In this document: piece after piece, positions 25,203 to 32,486 of the stretch | Layout: each line of letters begins with the position of its first letter | Position numbering within the stretch: position 1 is the stretch's first letter | Position numbers and translations under genes: made by a program | The notes under the pieces: generated by a model | Database searches by the model: none | What the model was told of the DNA's origin: nothing | Seen by the model: the letters and a program-made list of their open reading frames with translations, nothing else | Origin: Bradyrhizobium zhengyangense | GTDB lineage: Bacteria > Pseudomonadota > Alphaproteobacteria > Rhizobiales > Xanthobacteraceae | NCBI RefSeq assembly: GCF_022012435.1 | Contig: NZ_JAKLUA010000006.1 | Coordinates: 310,001 to 374,000 of the forward strand | Length of the DNA stretch: 64,000 nucleotides | Direction: 5' to 3'

Positions 25203-26906
25203 CTAGGCGCTCGCCGCAATCATCATGCCCGCTTTGCCTTTCTCGATCGCCTGCACGCCGTGCTCGACGACATTGTTGCGGCCGCGATGTTTGGCGGCGT
25301 AGAGCGCAGCGTCAGCGGCTTCGATCAGATCGCCGGGACGCAGGGCCTCGTTCGGCCGCGTCGCCGCAACGCCGATTGAAACGGTGACGATCATGTGGGC
25401 CGAGGTAATGTGCGGCAGGCAAAGCTTCAGCACGGCCGCGCGCACCTGTTCGCCGATCGCGACGGCGCGCATCACGTCGGTGTTCGGCAGCAAGAGACAG
25501 AATTCCTCGCCGCCATAGCGCGCGGCAAAGCCCATCGTATCGGCCGCGATGCCGGACAGCGACTCGCCGAGGCGCGTCAGGCAGGAATCGCCTTCGAGAT
25601 GGCCGTAGGTGTCGTTGAACAGCTTGAAATGGTCGACGTCGATCATCAGCAGCGCGAGCTCGCTGCCATATTGCTGCGCGCGCATCCATTCGAAATCGAG
25701 CCGGCTCTGGAAGCCGCGGCGGTTGGCGAGCCCCGACAGCATGTCGATCGACGCCATCACCGTGAGGCGATCATTGGTCGCGATCAGCTCGCGTTCGCGC
25801 TGGCTGAGCTGCGCCGCCATCGCGTTGAAGGCGCGCGCCAGCGGCACGAATTCGGAGGGCAGGCTCTTGCGCGCGGCGCGGGCCGACAGATCGCCCTCGC
25901 CGAGACGCTTGGCCATGTCGGCGAGCATTTCGATCGGCTTGATCACGAGCTTCTCGGCGGCGATCAGCGCACCGAGCAGCACGAACACCACGACGAAAGC
26001 GAGCTGGAGATAGGCGGTGCGGATGTCGCGGCTCACTGCGGCGGACACCTTGTCTTCGTCGATGCTGGCGATCAGGCGGGCATTGGTGCCGGCGATGCGG
26101 ATGAAGCTGACCGCGCGCTGCGAGCCGTCAGCAGCGAGGAAGGACAACGAGCCTTCGTCCTGGTCGGAGCGCAAGGCAAGATCGGCGATCGCCGACATCA
26201 GCGGCATGTCGTCGAGGGGCCGTCCGACCACGCTGTGCTGGTCGGCGGGTGCGGCCAGCACGGTGCCGGTGCTGTCGACCAGCACCGCGGTGATGCCGAC
26301 GCGGCCACCAAGATTGTTCATCACCTTCGACATCCAGTCGAGATTGACGGTTGCCAGCACGACGGCGTCGGCGACGCCGCTGAACGCGGAGACCGGATAG
26401 ACCGCCATGACGGTCGGTGCCTGCACGGGACGCGACAGGATGAAGTCGGACAGCACGAACCGGCCGGTCTCCTGCGCCTGCTGGAAATAAGGTCGGTCGG
26501 AGAGGTCGAGACCGACATACATGTTGTTGGTCGCACACTGGATGCGGCCATCCCGGCCGGCGATCAGGAGTGTGCGAATCCAGGGCAGGCTCGTCGGCAG
26601 GCTCGCGCGCAGCACATCGCAACTCTTGCTGACGCCGCCGGCGGAGGCGCGGATGAAGGCTTCCGATTTCAGGATGGTCTCGACCGACGAGATCACCTCG
26701 CGCTGCGCATCGGCGCTGTGCCGTGCGACGGTGGTGAATTCGGCGGTGGCCTGGGCGATCTGCTTGGTGCGGGTATCTTCCAGCGAGCGGATCCGCTCGA
26801 GCATCAGGGGCGCGACCAGAATCACCGCGAGCAATGCAAGCCGGGCCCTGATGCCGAGGACCTGCTTGAGTTTTGCGCGCTTGCGGTTGAAACTGACGTT
26901 TGCCAT
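25203..26906 (-). CDS. Membrane diguanylate cyclase with periplasmic sensor, HAMP and GGDEF
   Basis: About 567 residues. A first transmembrane helix (RARLALLAVILVAPLML) is followed by a large periplasmic region of double-Cache/PAS-like type (NMYVGLDLSDRPYFQQAQETGRFVLSDF), a second helix near residue 300 (LQLAFVVVFVLLGALIAAEKL), a HAMP linker (KPIEMLADMAKRLGEGDLSAR) and a GGDEF domain with YGGEEF near 462. Where the RxxD inhibitory site should be, the sequence is DTMG, so this enzyme lacks product inhibition of that type. The DRPYFQQAQ motif is typical of small-molecule-binding Cache domains. I prefer ATG 26906 to the upstream 26930. Divergent from yggS. Confidence 0.9.
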   Translation of the reverse strand: MANVSFNRKRAKLKQVLGIRARLALLAVILVAPLMLERIRSLEDTRTKQIAQATAEFTTVARHSADAQREVISSVETILKSEAFIRASAGGVSKSCDVLRASLPTSLPWIRTLLIAGRDGRIQCATNNMYVGLDLSDRPYFQQAQETGRFVLSDFILSRPVQAPTVMAVYPVSAFSGVADAVVLATVNLDWMSKVMNNLGGRVGITAVLVDSTGTVLAAPADQHSVVGRPLDDMPLMSAIADLALRSDQDEGSLSFLAADGSQRAVSFIRIAGTNARLIASIDEDKVSAAVSRDIRTAYLQLAFVVVFVLLGALIAAEKLVIKPIEMLADMAKRLGEGDLSARAARKSLPSEFVPLARAFNAMAAQLSQRERELIATNDRLTVMASIDMLSGLANRRGFQSRLDFEWMRAQQYGSELALLMIDVDHFKLFNDTYGHLEGDSCLTRLGESLSGIAADTMGFAARYGGEEFCLLLPNTDVMRAVAIGEQVRAAVLKLCLPHITSAHMIVTVSIGVAATRPNEALRPGDLIEAADAALYAAKHRGRNNVVEHGVQAIEKGKAGMMIAASA

Positions 26907-27014
26907 CTTCGTTACCCACCCCGCGCGCAAGGTAAAGCGAAGGGTTCAAAAACCCTTGCTTGAACTCGGTAAAATTGGAACTACCTCCGTTAAGGTCACG
27001 GCCCAACCGACATC

Positions 27015-27704
27015 ATGACAGACAACGACGCCGCGCCGGTAACCGGCGATTCATCAAATGCGCTGGCCGCGGTCGAGGCGGAGATTGTGCGCGCCTGCAA
27101 GGATGCGCGGCGCGATCGCGCCTCCGTGACGCTGATCGCGGTGTCGAAGACGTTCTCGGCGGATGCGATCATGCCTGTTATCGGCGCCGGACAGCGCGTG
27201 TTCGGAGAGAATCGCGTGCAGGAGGCCAAGGGCAAGTGGCCGGCGTTAACGTCTGCTTACCCTGATATCGCGCTGCATCTCATCGGACCGCTGCAATCCA
27301 ACAAGGCGAAAGAGGCGGTCGCGCTGTTCGATGCGATCCATTCGGTCGACCGTCCGAGCATTTGCCAAGCGTTAGCCAAAGAAATCGAATCCCAGAACAA
27401 GCACCCGCAACTCTTCGTCCAGATCAATGTCGGCGAGGAGCCGCAGAAGGCCGGCGTCGCGCCCGGCGAGGCCGACGCCTTCCTCAAGAGCTGCCGCGAC
27501 ACCTATGGCCTGACGATATCAGGCCTGATGTGCATTCCGCCGGTGGATGAGCCGCCCGCGGCGCATTTCGCGCTGACCGCCAAGATCGCCGCGCGCAATG
27601 GACTTACGAACCTGTCGATGGGCATGAGCGCGGATTATGCGACCGCCATCATGCTGGGCGCCACGCATGTGCGCGTGGGGAGTGCGATCTTCGGGCATCG
27701 GTGA
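27015..27704 (+). CDS. PLP homeostasis protein (YggS/PROSC family)
   Basis: Pyridoxal-phosphate-binding protein of the alanine-racemase-like fold that buffers free PLP and affects amino acid and keto-acid pools; no firm enzymatic activity is known in the family. PLP lysine in LIAVSKT at residue 45, then FGENRVQEAKGKW, HLIGPLQSNKAKEAV and the C-terminal LSMGMSADYATAIMLGATHVRVGSAIFG phosphate-binding part. 229 residues, normal. It stands alone, divergent from the membrane cyclase and followed by a dispersed repeat. Confidence 0.94.
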   Translation: MTDNDAAPVTGDSSNALAAVEAEIVRACKDARRDRASVTLIAVSKTFSADAIMPVIGAGQRVFGENRVQEAKGKWPALTSAYPDIALHLIGPLQSNKAKEAVALFDAIHSVDRPSICQALAKEIESQNKHPQLFVQINVGEEPQKAGVAPGEADAFLKSCRDTYGLTISGLMCIPPVDEPPAAHFALTAKIAARNGLTNLSMGMSADYATAIMLGATHVRVGSAIFGHR

Positions 27705-27748
27705 TTTGCCGTTTGCAACGGCCGTGCCCGGCAAAGGCTCTCGATTTC

Positions 27749-27826
27749 GTCGTTGCGAGCGTAGCGAAGCAATCCAGGATCTTTCCACGGAGAGACTCTG
27801 GATTGCTTCGCTACGCTCGCAATGAC
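27749..27826. repeat. Dispersed palindromic repeat, family A copy 3
   Basis: The most regular copy: 29-base arms at 27749-27777 and 27798-27826 are complementary with a single mismatch, around a 20-base loop. Same inner sequence (GCAATCCAGGATC) as 14627-14710 and 19593-19675. Between convergent yggS and the hydratase gene. Confidence 0.88.
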
Positions 27827-27862
27827 GCGTGGAGAGAGTTTCGCTCGCCACGACGACGGTGA

Positions 27863-28648
27863 TTACACGAACCTCACCGACACCTTCCCCAGTGCACCAA
27901 AGTCCGCCGCAAAGAGATCGCCGGCCTGAATCGGCAGCGGCGGATGGCAGGTGCCTGTCGTCACCACCTGCCCTGCCCGCAAGGTGATGCCGAGCTCGCG
28001 CAGCTCATTCGCGAGCCAGGTCAGCGCCATCAGGGGATCGCCGAGCACATTCTTGCCGTGACCGATATAGCGCTCGCCGCGCACCGTGATCACGGGCCGC
28101 TCCTCGATGAGATCGATCGCGCGCCAATTCGCAGTCGTTGCCGGCCCCAGCACGAACAGATGCGCGCAGGCATTGTCGGCGATCAGCTGCGCTTCGCCGG
28201 CGCTGGTGAAATCGGTGAAGCGTGAATCCGGAATCTCGATGGCGGGGTGCAAGGTGTCGACGGCGGCAAGGACTTCATCGACGCCAAAGGGCGAAGACCG
28301 CGGTGCCAGGTTGCGTCCCATGCGGAAGCAGAATTCCGGCTCGCCGACGCGCATCGCGTTACCTTTCATCGAGGCGGTGCCGCCGTCGGCGATGACGGTG
28401 TCGCTCATGATGCGACCGGCCAGCGGTCCTGAGACATTGATGTGCTTCTGCCCGGCTTCGCTCGTGGCCGCGATCTTCCAGCCGAACAAATTTCCGAGCG
28501 ATTGATTTTCGAGAGCGGCCTGCACCACGTAACCGTCAGCGCGGCTCCGCGGTCGTAACTGCGCCTCAAGTGCGTCGAATTTGCTGCCGTCGCGCCAATG
28601 TTGAACGAGAACTCGCGAAGCCGCGACGATCTGATCCTTGTCGAGCAT
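27863..28648 (-). CDS. 2-keto-4-pentenoate hydratase-like protein (fumarylacetoacetase fold)
   Basis: A 261-residue protein of the MhpD/HpaH hydratase-decarboxylase family, which act on 2-hydroxypentadienoate-type products of aromatic meta-cleavage using a divalent metal. GWKIAATSEAGQKHINVSGPLAGRI near residue 55, the metal-binding EPEFCFRMGRNL with paired acidic residues near 105, and HPAIEIPDSRF near 135 are the family signatures. No other catabolic gene lies beside it; the neighbour six bases upstream is an L,D-transpeptidase, so pathway context is missing and the true substrate is open. Confidence 0.8.
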   Translation of the reverse strand: MLDKDQIVAASRVLVQHWRDGSKFDALEAQLRPRSRADGYVVQAALENQSLGNLFGWKIAATSEAGQKHINVSGPLAGRIMSDTVIADGGTASMKGNAMRVGEPEFCFRMGRNLAPRSSPFGVDEVLAAVDTLHPAIEIPDSRFTDFTSAGEAQLIADNACAHLFVLGPATTANWRAIDLIEERPVITVRGERYIGHGKNVLGDPLMALTWLANELRELGITLRAGQVVTTGTCHPPLPIQAGDLFAADFGALGKVSVRFV

Positions 28649-28654
28649 GCGTCC

Positions 28655-29248
28655 TCACCCGATGATGATTCTTGTTCTTGGTCCTATCCGCCGCAGCAGC
28701 TGTAGCATCGCGGCCTTGGTCATGGAGACGCAGCCTGCAGTCGGGCCGAAATTGTCGCGCGCCAGGTGCAGGAACACCGCACTGCCGCGGCCGGCAATGC
28801 GCGGGCGCGTGTTGTGATCGATCTCGATGATGAAGTCATAGAGATGGTCCGCGCGCTTCAGCCGGTCGCCGCCCTCGCCCTGCCCGCGCCGAATCCGCTG
28901 GTTGTAATGGCGGTCGCCGGGATCCTCGCACCAGGCGTCCGTGTCGGTGATGATGCGCGCCGGCAGAAACGTCCTGGGGCGGCGGTGCCGGTCGCCCCGC
29001 CACCACAATTGCCGGGGCCGAAAGCTGCCCTTGGGGGTGCCGCCATCGCCCTCGCGCTTGTTGGCCAGAATGCCGCCGCGCCCCAGCGCCACTGGAATGG
29101 TCAGGTGGCCTGCCGTCAGCCAGCCCCGGCGCGGATTCCCGGCGGCAGGCTTAACGCGGATCGCGGATAGCGGTCCGTTGCCTCGATTCCCGGTGTAACT
29201 GACTGACACGGCTTTGTTTTTCATGTGAAATCGCGATGTCGAATTCAT
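28655..29248 (-). CDS. L,D-transpeptidase-type (YkuD-like) protein
   Basis: A 197-residue protein with the catalytic pattern H-(x)n-TAGCVSM (VFLHLARDNFGPTAGCVSM, cysteine at residue 173), the active site of L,D-transpeptidases that cross-link peptidoglycan or attach proteins to it. KREGDGGTPKGSFRPRQLWW is the conserved early segment of this subfamily (COG3786-type). I see no signal peptide, which is odd for a periplasmic enzyme; a shorter start at 29224 does not create one. It ends six bases before the hydratase start, so the two are probably cotranscribed despite unrelated functions. Confidence 0.8.
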   Translation of the reverse strand: MNSTSRFHMKNKAVSVSYTGNRGNGPLSAIRVKPAAGNPRRGWLTAGHLTIPVALGRGGILANKREGDGGTPKGSFRPRQLWWRGDRHRRPRTFLPARIITDTDAWCEDPGDRHYNQRIRRGQGEGGDRLKRADHLYDFIIEIDHNTRPRIAGRGSAVFLHLARDNFGPTAGCVSMTKAAMLQLLRRIGPRTRIIIG

Positions 29249-29428
29249 TACAGGACATTCATCAAACCGTCCTGCTATTCTAGGTTAGAGTGCTTCCGGC
29301 TTGTGAATCGGTAACAGCCCACTACTTCAACACGAACAACAATAAGAATGACGACCCCTAAACTTTCCCATCACGGCTGGGTGCGGCATGCATGCGCGCC
29401 TCGCCGGACTCCAAAAGGATGATCCCCT

Positions 29429-30115
29429 ATGGCCAATGCCCGCAAGATCCTGATCGTGGATGACGATACCGATCTGCGCGATACGTTGGTGGAGCAATTA
29501 TCGCTACACGAAGAATTTGAAGCCTCCGCCGTCGATACCGGCGCCAAGGGCGCCAGCGCCGCAAAGGCCAATGCCCCCGATCTTGTCCTGATGGATGTCG
29601 GCCTCCCCGACACTGATGGCCGCGAAGTGGTCCGCTCCCTGCGTAAAGGCGGCTTCAAGGCGCCGATCATCATGCTGACGGGGCACGACACCGATTCCGA
29701 CACGATTTTGGGCCTGGAATCCGGGGCCAACGACTATGTCGCAAAGCCCTTCCGCTTCGCCGTGCTGCTCGCCCGCATCCGCGCCCAGCTGCGCCAGCAC
29801 GAGGCCAGCGAGGACGCGGTGTTCTCGGTCGGCCCCTACTCCTTCCGTCCCGGCTCCAAGATGCTGACCGCGGCCAATGCCCGCAAGGTCCGCCTCACCG
29901 AGAAGGAAACGGCCATCCTGCGCTTCCTCTACCGGGCCGGCCAGATGCCGGTGTCGCGCGAGACCCTGCTCCAGGAGGTCTGGGGCTACAATTCCGGCGT
30001 CACCACCCACACGCTGGAAACCCACATCTACCGCCTCCGCCAGAAGATCGAGAAGGATGCCGCCAACCCGGAAATCCTGGTGACGGAAGCCGGTGGCTAC
30101 AAGCTGGTGCCGTGA
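29429..30115 (+). CDS. OmpR-family response regulator, CenR-like
   Basis: Two-component transcription factor of 228 residues. Receiver domain with the acidic pocket (IVDDDTD), phospho-acceptor Asp56 in LMDVGLPD and the conserved lysine in YVAKPFRF; winged-helix DNA-binding domain from about residue 135 with TEKETAILRFLYRAGQ and the strongly conserved WGYNSGVTTHTLETHIYRLRQKIE. The overall sequence resembles CenR, an envelope regulator of alphaproteobacteria; I recall this from memory and did not align it. No histidine kinase gene is adjacent, so its partner is elsewhere. AAAGGATG precedes the ATG. Confidence 0.9.
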   Translation: MANARKILIVDDDTDLRDTLVEQLSLHEEFEASAVDTGAKGASAAKANAPDLVLMDVGLPDTDGREVVRSLRKGGFKAPIIMLTGHDTDSDTILGLESGANDYVAKPFRFAVLLARIRAQLRQHEASEDAVFSVGPYSFRPGSKMLTAANARKVRLTEKETAILRFLYRAGQMPVSRETLLQEVWGYNSGVTTHTLETHIYRLRQKIEKDAANPEILVTEAGGYKLVP

Positions 30116-30175
30116 TACGTTCCAGGAACGCGCGATTCGTCGTAAATTAGCGCGTTCCTCGAGCCTCGGACCGGA

Positions 30176-30619
30176 ATGTCAATCGACGATGACGTAGCGC
30201 TGCTTGAGTGTGTCCCGACACTGCGCTTGTTGGGAGACGCCTCGTTGCGCATGTTGGCGATCGGCTCCGAGCAACGTGACTTCGTCCGCGGCGACATCCT
30301 GTTCAATCTCGGTGACGACGCCGACGCCGGCTTCGTGGTCCAGCGCGGCGCCTTTCGCGTCGATGACGGCGCCGGCGCCGAGATGATCGCCGGTCCCGGC
30401 ACGCTGATTGGCGAGCTTGCGCTGGTGGTGCCGATGAAGCGGCCGTCCGGCGCGGTGGCGCTGGAGCATTCCTCCGTCATCCGTGTCGCGCGCAGCCTGT
30501 TTCAGCGCGTGCTCGAGAGCGATCCTGCCGCCGCGGTCCGCCTGCGTGACGAATTCGCCATCCGCTCCAGCCAGATCGCCAGCGATATCCTGATGGCGGG
30601 TTCGAAGCTCAGCACCTAA
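30176..30619 (+). CDS. Stand-alone cyclic nucleotide-binding domain protein
   Basis: A 147-residue protein consisting only of a cNMP-binding beta-roll (cupin-like) of CRP type: FVRGDILFNLGDDADAGFVVQRGAFRV followed by GPGTLIGELALVVPMKRPSGAVALEHSSVIRV, where GELALV sits at the phosphate-binding cassette. The C-terminal helix is present but there is no helix-turn-helix, so it cannot act as a CRP-type DNA-binding regulator by itself. The canonical cassette arginine is not obvious (KRPSG), so it may not bind cAMP. It lies 60 bases downstream of the response regulator and could be cotranscribed with it. Confidence 0.82.
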   Translation: MSIDDDVALLECVPTLRLLGDASLRMLAIGSEQRDFVRGDILFNLGDDADAGFVVQRGAFRVDDGAGAEMIAGPGTLIGELALVVPMKRPSGAVALEHSSVIRVARSLFQRVLESDPAAAVRLRDEFAIRSSQIASDILMAGSKLST

Positions 30620-30645
30620 GTCCCCTTTCTGGCGAAAGGGCGACG

Positions 30646-31461
30646 TCAGATCTCCAGCGTCACCGTCACGGGCACGTGGTCCGACGGCCGCTCCCAGCTG
30701 CGGGCATCGCGCAAAATCTTGAAATCCTGCACCGCGTCCTTCAGCGCGCGCGAGACCCAGATGTGGTCGAGCCGCCGGCCGCGGTCGCCGACGGTCCAGT
30801 CGGCGGAGCGATAGCTCCACCAGGTGTAGACCTTTTCCGACATCGGAATGCGGTCGCGTGCGACGTCGACCCATTCGCCGGCTTCCAGCGCGGCCTTCAG
30901 CTTCTCGGTTTCGACAGGTGTGTGCGAGACGACCTTGAGAAGCTGCTTGTGCGACCACACGTCGTTCTCGTGCGGCGCGACGTTGAGGTCGCCGACCAGG
31001 ATGTGGCGATCTTCGCCGCGCGGGTGCAGCGGCTCGCAGGCTTTCATCTCGTCGAGGAAGCGCAGCTTGTGGTCGAACTTTTCGTTCAGCGCGGGATCGG
31101 GAATGTCGCCGCCGGCGGGCACGTAGAAATTATGCAGCACCAGCGGCTTTGCGATTGCAGCCTTCTCGCCGAACGACACCGAGATATGGCGCGAATCCAC
31201 CTTGTCGCAGAAGGTGCGGATGTCAGTGGACTCGAACGGAATCTTCGAGACGATGGCGACGCCGTGGTAGCCCTTCTGTCCGTTCAACGCGACATGCTCA
31301 TAGCCGAGCCGCTTGAAACGCTTCAGCGGAAAGGCATCGTCGATGCATTTGGTCTCCTGGAGACACAGCACGTCCGGCCGCGCGCTCTTGAGGAATTTCG
31401 CGACCAGGTCGATGCGCAGCCGCACCGAGTTGATGTTCCAGGTTGTCAGGGAAAGACGCAT
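30646..31461 (-). CDS. xthA: Exodeoxyribonuclease III
   Basis: Mg-dependent apurinic/apyrimidinic endonuclease and 3'-5' exonuclease of base-excision repair. TTWNINSVR at the N terminus, the metal ligand LQETKC near residue 34, GDLNVAPHENDVW in the middle, RRLDHIWVS and the terminal SDHVPV histidine are all present. 271 residues, normal. The gene converges on the cNMP-domain gene; a small hairpin CCCTTTC-TGGC-GAAAGGG (30623-30640) lies between the two stop codons. Confidence 0.95.
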   Translation of the reverse strand: MRLSLTTWNINSVRLRIDLVAKFLKSARPDVLCLQETKCIDDAFPLKRFKRLGYEHVALNGQKGYHGVAIVSKIPFESTDIRTFCDKVDSRHISVSFGEKAAIAKPLVLHNFYVPAGGDIPDPALNEKFDHKLRFLDEMKACEPLHPRGEDRHILVGDLNVAPHENDVWSHKQLLKVVSHTPVETEKLKAALEAGEWVDVARDRIPMSEKVYTWWSYRSADWTVGDRGRRLDHIWVSRALKDAVQDFKILRDARSWERPSDHVPVTVTLEI

Positions 31462-31521
31462 GGGAGTTGCGTCTTAGCATGGATTGGCGTGGGCGAAATG
31501 CCTGTCCACAGGGTCGCTGCC

Positions 31522-31558
31522 GTGGGGTGGGGTTAGCCGAAGGCTAACCCACCCTACG
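31522..31558. repeat. Short inverted repeat, family B copy 2
   Basis: GGGTTAGCC-GAA-GGCTAACCC (31530-31550) with flanks GGTG / CACCCTACGG; a shortened relative of the parA-parB repeat at 18518-18613. In the xthA-lolA spacer. Confidence 0.75.
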
Positions 31559-31564
31559 GCACCG

Positions 31565-32380
31565 TCAGCCCGGCGATGGCACGTTGTAATTGGTGAAGTC
31601 GATCTTGAACATGTTTGGATCGAGCTTCTTGGTCGTGTCCAGATTATAAACCGCGAATGTGGTGTCGTAACCTTGCGGATCGGTCACCGTCCATTGCTTC
31701 AACTGGCCGTCCTTGGCGCCGAGCATCAGCAGGAGCCGGCTGGTGCCGACCAGCGCCTGCTTCTCCTCGATGGTGACGCTGATGAAGAGGTCGTCGGCGG
31801 AGACGTTGACGACATTGGTGTCCTTCATCAGATCGATGCGATCGGACAGCAGGAAGCGGAGCGGCGTCTGCGACAGCGGATAGACGTCCTGCGTGGCCAG
31901 CTTGCGATCGCGCACCACGACGGAGGATCCGTCGGCGACGATATCGATCGGGCTCGGCGGATCATATTCGACGCGCATCTTGCCCGGCTTCTGGATGTAG
32001 AAATCGCCTTGCGTCTTGCTGCCGTCGGGGCCGACCTGGACGAAGTTTCCGACCAGCGTCGACAGCGACGACAGATAGGCGCTGACCTTGGCCGCCTGCG
32101 CCTTCTGCTTGTCGTCGAAGGTCTGGAAGATGCTGCTCGGAACGTTACGGCGCGGATCGGGAATGATCGGATTGGGCGGCGCTTGCGTTGCCCCCGTGAT
32201 GGCCGGTCCGCCCGACGGCGGAGCAGCGTCGCGCGCTTTCGGTGCCGGCTTCGGCACGGGGACCGTCTGCGCGACTGACGCTACGGTCATCGTTACGGCG
32301 GTGACGAGAAGCACGCCTGCCACGAGCGCGCTGCGCGCGGCGAAAGAGGCTGCGAATCCAAGGTCCGGATGTCTGGTCAA
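31565..32380 (-). CDS. LolA-like outer-membrane lipoprotein carrier domain protein
   Basis: Periplasmic protein with a C-terminal LolA-type beta-barrel fold (about residues 90-270: YLSSLSTLVGNFVQVGPDGSKTQGDFYIQKPGKMRVEYDPP). LolA carries lipoproteins from LolCDE to LolB. The N terminus has a signal peptide (ALVAGVLLVTAVTMTVASVAQT) and a Pro-rich linker longer than in E. coli LolA. No ATG is available before the signal peptide; I choose the TTG at 32380, which has AGGA upstream, over a TTG at 32428 without a ribosome site. Directly downstream of ftsK, as lolA is in E. coli and many alphaproteobacteria, which supports the call. Confidence 0.82.
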   Translation of the reverse strand: MTRHPDLGFAASFAARSALVAGVLLVTAVTMTVASVAQTVPVPKPAPKARDAAPPSGGPAITGATQAPPNPIIPDPRRNVPSSIFQTFDDKQKAQAAKVSAYLSSLSTLVGNFVQVGPDGSKTQGDFYIQKPGKMRVEYDPPSPIDIVADGSSVVVRDRKLATQDVYPLSQTPLRFLLSDRIDLMKDTNVVNVSADDLFISVTIEEKQALVGTSRLLLMLGAKDGQLKQWTVTDPQGYDTTFAVYNLDTTKKLDPNMFKIDFTNYNVPSPG

Positions 32381-32486
32381 CGCGTCGTCCTGTGTGGCTG
32401 GGCGCCGTTTTAGCGTGATTTCGGGCAAAAGCGGAGATCGAATTGCGTGAGAATAGCATTCCGAGGCGGGTCAGTAGCTCCTTGCC

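Noticed and set aside
29217..29232. TTTCATGTGAAA, a parS-like sequence 12 kb from the cluster
   Set aside because: The core has one change and the outer bases do not match (at least three mismatches over 16); it is probably chance within the L,D-transpeptidase start region.
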